Made by a program: the position numbers and the translations under genes. Of a stretch of DNA of 64,000 nucleotides, positions 21,911-33,600 are shown piece by piece. Within the stretch, counting starts at the first letter, position 1; the number at the start of each line of letters is the position of its first letter. The notes below the pieces were generated by a model. The model saw nothing but the letters and a program-made list of their open reading frames with translations. It did not search any database and was not told the origin of the DNA. Source of the stretch: Ampullaceana balthica (lineage: Eukaryota; Mollusca; Gastropoda; Lymnaeidae). The DNA lies in contig CALYLW010000492.1 of NCBI GenBank assembly GCA_944989445.1, forward strand, positions 89,501-153,500, in the 5' to 3' direction.

Positions 21911-22265
21911 AGATACGCTTTTTAAATTTATTTTTTACAGTAGGAGTAGGAAGTTGAATTGTCACCAGACAATTCAACTTCCTACTCCTACTGTAAAAAA
22001 TAAATTTAAAAAAGCGTATCTTAAATTTATTTTTTACAGTAGGAGTAGGAAGTTGAATTGTCACCAGACAATTCAACTTCCTACTCCTACTGTAAAAAAT
22101 AAATTTAAAAAAGCGTATCTTAAATTTATTTTTTACAGTAGGAGTAGGAAGTTGAATTGTCACCAGACAATTCAACTTCCTACTCCTACTGTAAAAAATA
22201 AATTTAAAAAAGCGTATCTTAAATTTATTTTTTACAGTAGGAGTAGGAAGTTGAATTGTCACCAG
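21911..22265. repeat. Tandem array of near-perfect 99-bp palindromes
   Basis: Starts of the word CACCAGAC at 21963, 22062 and 22161, then CACCAG at 22260, give a period of 99 bp. Each unit is a self-complementary hairpin: an arm of about 40 bp (ACAATTCAACTTCCTACTCC... to TAAATTTA), a 13-base centre AAAAAGCGTATCT, then the exact reverse complement of the arm. The first, partial unit (from 21911) has the centre in reverse orientation (AGATACGCTTTTT). Unit-to-unit identity appears complete. Open frames on both strands are by-products. Confidence 0.95.
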
Positions 22266-22979
22266 AAACTGCATTTGTATTAAAACAAAAGTTAGTTGGT
22301 TTTTTTTAAAATTGTCCCATGAAGACTACATTCAATGTGATTTTTTCTCTCTCAGTTACCTGGTAAAGTTGTGTAGGTGTGTGTGTGGGGGTGGGAGGGG
22401 GGGGAAGGAGGGGCGGAGGTCAGCATTTTTTGGTCTGTTTTAATGATGAGGCATTGGGGTTTATGCACTTTATTTCCTTGCTGAAATAAAATAACATAAT
22501 TCATAATAACCAGTATCCTCTTTGAAATTTGTTGTAGGTATAAACAAAACATTGGAATCGATTGGACTTAGAAATTGCTAAGTCATAGTGTTTTTATTTA
22601 ATGAAAATGCTTTTGTGATTCTTATAATGTAATGATGTGAATGTGGCAATCAATGAATTAAAATGTGGACAGCACATCACTGAGAAGATAGACAAAACAA
22701 TTTAATGGTAGAATAAAAAAACATGAAGAAAAAAAAATTATGGTATCAAAAGTAATTTTGAATTTTTCTTCAGCTACACCTCCCACAATCTGAACACCAC
22801 ATACCAATACAGTATACAGGGTATGGATTTTATTCCCCTTGTAAATCAGTGAACAAAATAGTTCATAAACTTGTTCTTGATGTTTTGACAGAACGTCGGA
22901 GGTTATTAAAAATTACAACCTTTGGTACTAGCTATTACGTTGGCAAATTGCTTTCTCGGAAGTCTTCTTTAAAATTTCA
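22266..22979. other. Intergenic, nothing recognised
   Basis: AT-rich with a GT/GGGG run near 22375-22415. No gene, RNA or element recognised. Confidence 0.45.
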
Positions 22980-23262
22980 TAGTGAAAGCACCCAAGAAAG
23001 AAGGTGTTTAAAGCACCCAAGAAAGAAGGTGTTTATAGCACCCAAGAAAGAAGGTGTTTGTAGCCCCCAAGAAAGGTGTTTATAGCACCCAAGAAAGGTG
23101 TTTATAGCACCCAAGAAAGAAGGTGTTTATAGCACCCCATAGAAAGAAGGTGTTTATAGCACACAAGAAAGGTGTTTATAGCACCCCATAGAAAGAAGGT
23201 GTTTATAGCACACAAGAAAGAAGGTGCTTATAGCACCCCATAGAAAGAAGGTGTTTATACAG
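22980..23262. repeat. 20-26-bp variable mini-satellite
   Basis: About twelve units of CACCCAAGAAAGAAGGTG plus TTTATAG with indels (loss of AAGA, gain of CATAG). Lies beyond the 3' end of the HOIP gene. Confidence 0.85.
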
Positions 23263-25399
23263 CTACAAGCACTTGAAGTTATTATTTCTATCTAAACAAT
23301 GCAGATGAATGTGTTCAAATTTCCATTTCAGTGAAGTCTGAAATTGATAATTTAATAATATACAGTTGTAAGTTGGGGCATCAATGGGTGTCACAAACAT
23401 TTATTTATTTAGATCATTGGCGTCTGAACTTCAAGAATTTTATTTTATGATGAACAATTTAAAAAAAAATTATAATCAGACCCGTGATATGCCGAAACAA
23501 AATCAAATTAAAACTCCCAAATCTAACACAAAAAAAACTGTTATCCACTTATTGATGAATAAAAAAGTTGAAGTTTTATTCCAGAACCCATCCAGAGTCA
23601 ATTAAATGTAATTCATCAGAAATTATGTTTGATTTGTACTTTTATTTTATGTGATTACAATAAAAAAATTATTGTTTAAATAATCATTTGGATTTTATAC
23701 AACTATGTAATGACATGTATTACATCAATTTCCCTTCACATTTTCAATTTCCCTTATAATATATATTTACATTACACATGTAAAAAAAAAGTATTGGTAC
23801 CAAAAAATTGCTAAATTTTTTAATCAATTATGGTTTAGTTATGCAGTGCTTCTCAAACTTTATAGTATTTCGGGAATTTTCCCATTGCTCCAAGGACCGG
23901 CGTACTATTTTACCTGAAGTGGCGTGGTAGGAAAATTTAATTTTTAAAAAATTTATTTGTTTCATTTTTTGTGCGTATCGCCCAAAAATTGACATATTCC
24001 ATAGGGTTTATATTAATAGTTGCAAATGGATGAAAATAATTATATTTTTCTGCCCTTTCTTGATAATATCTTAATGGGGTGTTACATAATAACATAAAAT
24101 ATTGAATTTAATCACTCCTCTCATTTTTCAACCAGCGTTTATGCTGCCATATATAGCAGCATTAAAACTGAATTCTGGTTATAATCCCAATGACCTGTGC
24201 TTTGTCTCCACTGAAATGGTATAAGGGGTAAAGAATGACCACCAATTACTCCTAACAAGGAAGAAGTGGGACCTTGGGTTATTAGCCATCAAGACAATTA
24301 ACAGGATGGCCATATACTTTACACCAAGCACCAATCATAGGTTTCAGAAAGAAACAGATTTTTAAAAAAACAACAGTATTTAAACATTCCCAGTGTACAC
24401 GTTTAAAAAAAATATATGTTGTTTTAAAATAAAAGAATCTTTTGGAAACACTTTATATACATGATTAATCATGGGAAATTACTCTCCTGAAAGAGATTGC
24501 ATTTAGTTCTCAGTTGTACATATATACTTCCAGCATGAATAAAACTAGATAGTGGGACCTGCTTCACAGGAAAGCAAATTTAACCGCTGGTGGGCTGATA
24601 TCAAAATCATGGGTCCACATGATCATGGACGTTATTAATATAAACCAATCCAAATCCTTTGGCCACAGTTGGTGCTCTTCTCCAATTCCCCAGTCTTTCT
24701 TTGTAAAACATGTTCTAATTGTAAAATTTTTTAAATTCATCTTCTAATTTTTAGTGCATTCGGAAAAGAAACCTTTTTCAAAAAAGATTTTTTTATTATC
24801 CAGTGCCTGATATGAAAGTAACAGAGCCTTTAAGTCAATGTCTAGGAAACAGACCTGATCAAACTGCCAACTTGGCAACCTGGAAGGCGCTCGCAAATGT
24901 CCGTATTTAAGCACGTAACGCTCTCCGTTCAAGCAAGCACCGTAAGCATAATTTTAGCAGTGTAAAAATAATGACAATGTTAAAACTAATAAATGCTACT
25001 CATCTACCAAACGTAGTCATATTGTCCAAGCACAGTTGTTTTTTTATACTGGGGTCAAGTTTATACAACATTAAAAATCACTCGATAACTTTATACATTT
25101 TATACATAACATGACTTCATTTCACGAAAGGTTGTGCATATTTTAAATAATAAATACTCTAATTTGGCTTAAACTTAAATGTGAATTTGCATTTCAATAT
25201 GGCACTAAAATCCTTGCTTCACAACTAAAGGTGATGAATTCAAGTCATAAAATTGTTAGAAAGTATAGTGTCTTCTTTCTTTTTCTTCTGACTAACTGTA
25301 AAACAACTTCAATAGAAATGTGCGTCAGCATTAAAACAACATGAGATCTACCGCTGGGTTCACGAGGCTTAGAGTCAAGATGACCATTTATTGAGGTCA
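23263..25399. other. HOIP 3' flank / probable 3' UTR, otherwise unremarkable
   Basis: The HOIP stop codon is at 25400-25402 (minus), so transcribed 3' UTR probably extends into this AT-rich region. Several minus-strand AATAAA matches exist but none can be chosen from sequence alone. A 73-codon plus frame at 23384-23605 (Lys/Asn-rich) has no recognised motif. Nothing else supported. Confidence 0.4.
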
Positions 25400-27641
25400 T
25401 CAGCTTCGCCTTAATGGGAGTTTTTCTTTGATCACCTGTGGGAGAATAAAATGATTTATATATTCATGGTATGACTTGTGACGATATGATGAAGCCAATC
25501 CAAATTAAAGTTTGTCATAATATTGATGGAAAGGTTAGAATAGTTAGTTAGGTCTGTTTAATTCATTAAGTCCTGGAGGGGCACTTCAGTATCTACTTCA
25601 TGTTCCTGACGTTAGGGAACCAACTTTGTTAAGCTTTTGAATCAATTAGAATAAAACAACCCGTAAAAACAAAGTTTTTGACTATAAATCGTTATATATG
25701 AGACATAACTAAAAGTATTTACAAATATTTACAGACTGAATCTGTCGTAACTCAACTTTGCTTCATAACCCTGGGGGAGGGGGGGGTGGTAGAGGGGGAA
25801 AAGTCTGGTCACCGATTCGCTTGACCGAGCTCAGCGTGACACGTAAAATGTAAACAAAAGCACTCGGGTACATCGATGGATCGCCTCAACGCGTCAACTC
25901 AAACTTTAACGTGGAGAAAAAAAAACAACAAACAGTGAATTTGAATTACATACCTCATATAAGGATAAACTAAAAATGCATTAATTTAATTACGGTACGT
26001 TCGATCGATCTGAAATTTTGATACGATGCATTGTTAGGTGAGACGGGTCCGTGTGACAAATTTCAGCTTGATCGGATCACGGGAAGTGGGTCATTTTTGA
26101 CTTTTGTTTTTCCGCCCGCCCAAGACAGAGAGAGACGCCGGTGAAGTTAATATAAGGGATTTAAAAATGGAAAATGGTTTATCTTTAAAAATAAAATGAT
26201 TAATTCATCAAGAAACTACTAAGACCTTCAAGACTGCACTAAACACATCTCTTCAAACTTGAGTTTCGAAATTAATTTAATAACAAACATTTCTTTAAAT
26301 GATAAATGTAACCTATATGCACCATAACGTCATTATGTGTTTTATTTAGGACATGAATGTGTAACATTACATGAAATAGTCATCACACTTGTTACTATTT
26401 GTATGTTAAGTGCTGTGAGCCCAGTTGCTTGGTGGTGGACAGCACTATACAAATGACTATTATTACTTTGGATATCTTCTTCCTTTACTAAAATAAACAA
26501 CATAGTTAATGTTATATTTACAGGAGTCACATTGACCAGAATACTGACTAGAGCCCCAAAATAAATAGAAGATGAAGAAATAATTTTTTAAAAATAAATG
26601 ATGAACATTCTTACCTTTGTCAGACTAGCCAGGTAAACTTCAGGTGCATCACCAGATTTTTGGTTGGGTACAGCCAGATCATATCGTCGGATGAGGACAA
26701 TCATTTCTTCTTTGGTCATCAGAGACAACGGGTCAAGCTTGTGCCTGTTGATGATGTCCACCAGATACTCCTTGTAGTGCAGCCTGTGGATGGAGAGTGG
26801 ATTGGGTGGAGCATGAGTGGGAGATGGTGGAGCATGAGTGGGAGATGGTGGAGCATGAGTGGGAGATGGTGGAGCATGAGTGGGAGATGGTGGAGCATGG
26901 GAGTGTGAGATGGTGGAGGATGAGTGGGAGATGGTGGAGCATGAGTGGGAGATGGTGGAGCATGAGTGGGAGATGGTGGAGCATGAGTGGGAGATGGTGG
27001 AGCATGAGTGGGAGATGGTGGGAGATGGTGGAGCATGAGTGGGAGATGGTGGAGCATGAGTGGGAGATGGTGGAGCATGAGTGGGAGATGGTGGAGCATG
27101 AGTGTGAGATGGTGGAGCATGAGTGGCAGATGGTGGAGAATGGGTGGAGCATGAGTGTGAGATGGTGGAACTTGGATGGGAGATAGTGGAGCATGAGTGG
27201 GATATGGTGGAGCATGAGTGGGAGATGGTGGAGCATGAGTGGGAGATGGTGGAGCATGAGTGGGAGATGGTGGATCATAAAGGGGAGATGATGGAGCATG
27301 AATGGGAGATGGTGGTGCATGAGTGGGAAATGGTGGAGAATCACCAATTGACAAGGTCCCAATTTTTTGGGCAATGAAATTAAAGTGCCAGAATTGCATT
27401 TAGAAAATAAAATCATTTTCAGATATTAAAGCTCATCACTATAAAACACAAAAATTTAACAAATATTTCATGATAAAAAAATTTCAACTCACTCGCAAAG
27501 TCCAGCTTGACCATCCACCGATTCCTTGCCACATTTCTCATCTTTCTTGACCAAATCAAATTCTTTTTGCTCCATCACTGGGCAGTGTTTAGCGTCTGGT
27601 TGGTCATCAGGCGTTTTGACATTAAAAAGCACTTTATTTTG
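25400..27641 (-). CDS. RNF31: HOIP exons 25-27: linear-ubiquitin determining domain and stop
   Basis: Exon 25: [13 protein letters not shown]...CPVMEQKEF...[13 protein letters not shown]. Exon 26: [20 protein letters not shown], the LDD signature that positions the acceptor ubiquitin for Met1 linkage, then [17 protein letters not shown]. Exon 27 is a short terminal exon ([14 protein letters not shown] at 25400-25402) found 1.2 kb downstream by its acceptor CTCCCACAG; it parallels the basic C-terminus of vertebrate HOIP. The intron between exons 25 and 26 is mostly a 21-bp tandem array. Confidence 0.93.
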
Positions 27642-30600
27642 CTGAAATGCAGCGAGGTTAACTCAAGTTTAATTTTTTCACCTATCTTAGTTAGTCACAA
27701 ATTTAACATTGGTAGGAATTTGTCTGGCCAAACATAAAGCTTTCCAGTATCAGAAGAGGAATTTTGAGAGAGGTTTTTAAAGAAATACCATGGTGACAAA
27801 GCGCCTCTAGTTTTGTTTGTTACAGTTTGACTTTTCTTAACTGTCCATTGTGTCTGTTTATTAATTGTGCTAACAATTGCACTTGTTTTTAGGCCTGATC
27901 ATTAAATTGTCCTCACGTAGCAAGTGTTTTAGGTAACAATAAAATAAACTAAAAATTCAATAATTCAAATACAGCACATGCGAACAATCTCAAATTTTGA
28001 TACATCGTTTTTGTCATCGGCACGAGTCTGCCTGCAAAATTTCAGCTCGCTAGCTTAGGAGGAAGTGGGTTAAAAATCGATCCAAAGTTTTTTCGACAAA
28101 CAAGCAAGCAATCAACCAGACACCACGAGTTAATATAAAGGATTTAAAAAGAGATACCTTGAGCAGCGCCTGTAGCTGTGTCACGCTGTAGTCCCTCATG
28201 TAAGAGAAGCAGTCTCTGGGACAGTGACAGTGGAGGCCCAGGCTCTTGCATGTTCTGTACTTGTTACACACCTGAGGTTCATTGTCAAATATAAGAAGAC
28301 GCATTTTTACCCCCCAAAAAAATCAAAAGATCAGAAATCAAACTATTTTTATTTTATTGGTTAAAAACATTATTTTTTTTTATAAGCACCATCTCTCGAT
28401 ATATGTATTTCAACTGGGTTCCGGAAAACCTAAGTGTTCTGTGAGCACCTGGCCAGGGCTAGAAAAAAGTCTAAGAATAAGAGCTGAAATATCCCTGACA
28501 AAAGTCAGGCCCCAACAGCTCCGTGCAGCAGTTTATCAATAGTTTATCCACTGAATAGTTTACTCACGCTGGTAATCTAACAAAAGTTTAGGACTTATAC
28601 AATTTTGATTTGAATGTTTGCTGCCGAAAAATGATGCGAATGGGTAACTATAATAACTAGAAACATCGGCTTTAATTGAGCTTTCTGAGGTCACGAACAT
28701 AACATCCAATTAACTTACTTCTTTGTGATGGTACGGTTCATTGCATCCACTACAAAATTCATGTCCACAGTTTGGACATTTGAAATGCATACAGCCTCCT
28801 TTGGCTAGCGCAAATCTCATTTTACACATAGGGCAGTCTAAAAAAAAAGTAGAAATGGAGGATTTTGCTGTAAAGAAAGTTTTCAAGGAGTATATAAAAC
28901 AAGACGGGCGGATGAAATTAATTTCAACCATTTTAAGTTATGGCCTAAAAAAAATATGCAAGTTGTTTTTTTAAAAAGTAATCCTAAGGAAAGACATCAT
29001 GCTTTGAAATTAAGTCTAAACAACTAACCAATGCCGTTCTCATCCAAATGTTTGGCAAGCCCCACTGACTGGTTGTTGGGATCATTGTCAATCTTCCACT
29101 GGGCGAACTGTTCACAAGTCAGGCCTTCATGCTGGTCCTCCCACTGGGGACAATAAACGTCATTCTCATGATTAGATCAGGGAGCTCATTTATTTAAACC
29201 ACTGTCAAAATGAATTGTTCTCATGATTAGATCAGGGAGCTCATTTATTTAAACCACTGTCAAAATGAATTGTTCTCATGATCAGATCAGGGAGCTCATT
29301 TATTTAAACCACTGACAAAATGAATTGTTCTCATGATCAGATCAGGGAGCTCATTGAGACCACTGACATTTTACCTATTGTAATACTAAATGGACCAAGT
29401 TATATGAGGGAGGTTTGAAATAAACTAAAAGATTTTTCAGGTGCATCTGTTTTTCAACACGTCATGTCTCATGGTTCAGTTTAGAAGCTTACCTCTCTTT
29501 TACAGGAAAAGCAAGTTTTCTCAGTACAGTAAGGACAAGTCAGTCGCAGCTGGTGGCCACGATTATCTGCTAGGAAACCCTCAGCACACTGGAATATATT
29601 GAAATAGTTATTAACCCTCAGCACACTGGAATAGATCGAAATAGTTATTAACCCTCAGCACACTGGAATATATTGAAATAGTTATTAACCCTCAGGACAC
29701 TGGAATATATTGAAATAGTTATTAACCCTCAGGACACTGGAATATATTGAAATAGTTATTAACCCTCAGGACACTGGAATATATTGAAATAATATTAACG
29801 CGGGGGACGCGGTGGTCGAGTGGCAGCGCACTGGACTGTCGTACCGATGGTCACGGGTTCGAATCCGTGTGAAGGCAAGGGTTTGTTCCCGGGCCCTAGG
29901 GCGTCCCTGAGTCACCCCGCTCCGAATGGGTACCTAACACTACATGTAGTTAGGCGGCTGGGTAATGCGTGGAACCCACACAGCCGTGGCCTGTGAGCGC
30001 TGCATCACTTGCCAAACAGATCATCTGTCATGGTCTGTGGACGCAACTATCTTCTGCATAGAAGGAGCGTCTGTATAGATAAGAAAAGACAACCCTCAGG
30101 ACACTGAAATATATTGAAATAGTTATTAACCCTCAGGACACTGGAATATATTGAAGTAGTTGTAAAGCAAACATCTGGTCCAAGCCAACTACAGAGACCT
30201 GATGAGGCCCAAAGCATTGAATCAATAATACATTTCATTCCTGGTCAAATATTTATTACCCTATATTTATTTGACTTGTGTCAGAATGTAATAATACATT
30301 TCATTCCTGGTCAAATATTTATTCCCTATATTTATTTGACATGTGTCAAAATGTGAAGCCAAAACTAGCAGAGCACTCACGTGTGCACACCAGCGGAAGT
30401 TAGGGTCCTTCTGTAGGTGCCAGTCCCTGACTTTGATTTCAAACAGGTTCTGCAGCTCTTGAGACACCAATGGCTGGAGCTGAAGAGAAAAAAAAACAAA
30501 ATTAAGATGGTACATTTTTTAAAATAACGGCCAATTGTTATTGTTCGGTAGCATGGGATTTTAACTGTGGCCGCATGAAATGCTATCTGTTGTCATTAAA

Positions 30601-33600
30601 TGAGTGAAAGTTCAACGCAAATTTGTTGGTGAAAACGTTTATTTATGATCAGAAGCTCTCACAACTTGAAGCTTAAAGCCGCAGGAGTCACCAGAACATA
30701 TTTTAACCTTCAAACATTTTAAAAGAAATATAATAGGAGATACACAAACGAATTGTGTGATCAAAACAATAAATGTAAAGCTTTATACATAAGTAGACTG
30801 ATATACAAGTATATGTTTCAGTTGATGTCTTCGTCAGAACAAATAACTTACACAAGTATTAAAATTTAAATTATATAATACATACTATATCATGGAAAAA
30901 TAATAATTAAGTAAAGATTTTAAAAAACACAGAAATAAAAAGAAGAAAGATGGGCACAATAAACTAAAAAAAAACACAGCATGTAAGAAAAAGCAGAAAG
31001 TATCAAAAGTATCACTAAACAGTAGTGTAAGGACATAAAACTAACCACCAGTAGTGTGAGAACATAAAACTAACCACCAGTAGTGTGAGAACATAAAACT
31101 AACCACCAGTAGTGTAAGGACATAAAACTAACCACCAGTAGTGTAAGGACATAAAACTAACCACCAGTAGTGTGAGAACATAAAACTAACCACCAGTAGT
31201 GTGAGAACATAAAACTAACCACCAGTAGTGTAAGGACATAAAACTAACCACCAGTAGCATAAGGACATAAAACTAACCACCAGTAGTGTGAGAACATAAA
31301 ACTAACCACCAGTAGTGTGAGAACATTAAACTTAGCGGTCTACCGATATATCGGCTGGCCGATATATCGGCACCGATATCTGGATATCGGCAATATCGGT
31401 ATCGGTAGCATGTAAAGGTCCCGATATTGACGTCACCGATATTTCATAAAAAGTGACATTTTGACCCAAAAAAAACGGAAACAAAAAAACTATCATTTAG
31501 ATTTACAATATCTCGACAAATTAATATATCGACCCCGATATCGGAATTGAAATAGTCAAAAGAGTTCTAGTATTAATATGTGCAGCCACGATACAGTTTG
31601 CCAAGTGCTTTGATATTGTTTAGGTATCAGCCGATTTTCGTATACTCAGAAATACTGTGTAAATAGTGCCGATGCCAAGTATACCGTAATTGCTCTAATA
31701 AATGTATAACATGTAAACATTATGTTCACGTAATTGCTCTAATAGCAAAGATGCACGCAGAATCGCAGATGTCTAAAACATTTCGTTTCGTATGGAATAA
31801 CAAAATGTACCGTGTGAAGACTTGTTGTCATTGGCAACCATTCAACCTTCAACCTCATTTTCACTCTATTAATTTGTTCTCATTGTTTCATTCATAAAAG
31901 GTGGCCGTGTGCAAAAGCCATTAAACTATTGGTTAGAATTAATAATTATGAGTCAAGGTTGAAGTTTCAAAAGAACTTCCTAATTTTGCTTGTACATTTT
32001 TATAAAGGACGGTTCGTTTTGTTATGAGTCCTATGTAGGTCATGATCTGGAACTTGTAAACACATCGGAAACTTCGCTTCGGGAAAAATAAAATCGGTAA
32101 TATCGGCAAAACTGGATATCGATTGACCCCTTAATTATAAAATATAAATAATTACAAGTGATAAATTTAAGAATGACGTCATCAAATATGACCGCTGTTA
32201 TTTTCGTCCTAACAAATTCTCATATCGGGACTCATATCGGAAAAAATATCGGTAATATCGGCAAAAATGTTTATCGGTAGACCCCTAATATAAAATATAA
32301 ATAATTAGGAGTGATAAATTTAAGAATGACGTCATCAAATAAGACCGCTGTTTTTTGTCCTAACAAATATACATATCGGAAAAAAAATATCTGTAATATC
32401 GGCGAAAATGCATATTGGTAGTCCCCTAATATAAAAGATAAATAATTACGAGTGATAAATTTAAGAATGACGTCATCAAATATTACCGCTGGTTTTTGTC
32501 CTAACAAATACTCATATCGGCAAAAAAAAATCGGTAATATCTGTATCGGCAATATCGGCAAAAAGGCATATCGGTAGACCCCTAATTAAACTAACCACCA
32601 GTAGTGTAAGGACATAAAACTAACCACCAGTAGCATAAGGACATAAAACTAACCACCAGTAGTGTGAGAACATTAAACTAACCACCAGTAGTGTAAGGAC
32701 ATAAAACTAACCACCAGTGGTGTAAGAACATAAAACTAACCAGAAGTATAAGAAAATAAAACTAACCAGTAGTATAAGGACATAAAACTAACCAGTGGTG
32801 TAAGAACATAAAACTAAACATTAGTATAAGAATATAAAACTAACCAGTAGTATAAGAATATAAAACTAACCAGTAGTATAAGAACATAAAACTAACCAGT
32901 AGTATAAGAATATAAAACTAACCAGTAGTATAAGAACATAAAACTAACCAGTAGCATAATAAGAACATAAAACTAACCAGTAGTGTAAGGAACTGCAGGT
33001 AATCCGAGGCCACCTCATTGTCGTTGAGATCAGGCAAGGAGCAGAGCGGACAAGTCCAATGCCGGACGTGTTTTTCTCTGATTTCAACCTCAAAGTTCAT
33101 GGCCAGGCACTGCTCGCACATTTTACATTGGCAAAAGTTTAAACTGCGGATCTGCGGAAATTAAAAACAGCACAAACAAATTAAGGCGTCTGATATATAT
33201 ATTTTTTTAAATGTGTGATTTAAATAGGAAATGAAACAAACAAAAATTATGAAGGATAAGAAATCTCAAAACGTTTATTTTTAACTTTTACTAAATACAA
33301 ATCATTCAATATTTGTAACCACCAAAACAATATATTTTATTAATTATGAACCGGATGTACATTCTCTACAAAATCTTATACTGAGGACTGGTTTCAATGT
33401 ATACCTTGCTAACTATCTACATCTCATTCTAATGACTGGTTTCAATGAATACCTTGCTAACTATCTACATCTCATTCTAATGACTGGTTTCAATGTATAC
33501 CTTGCTAACTATCTACATCTCATTCTAATGACTGGTTTCAATGTATACCTTGCTAACTATCTACATCTCATTCTAATGACTGGTTTCAATGTATACCTTG

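Noticed and set aside
21882..22283. Proteins of 109 and 130 residues on both strands
   Set aside because: Each is the translation of the 99-bp palindrome; 99 is divisible by three, so repeats stay open by arithmetic.
26719..27416. Minus frames of 226-227 codons (HAPPSPT- and HHLPLML-type repeats)
   Set aside because: They are translations of the 21-bp intronic array in all frames; the unit length is a multiple of three so frames stay open without being genes.
29805..29880. Functional tRNA gene
   Set aside because: Boxes A and B are present but the sequence continues into a SINE body and a LINE-like tail, and it recurs in other places with the same body.
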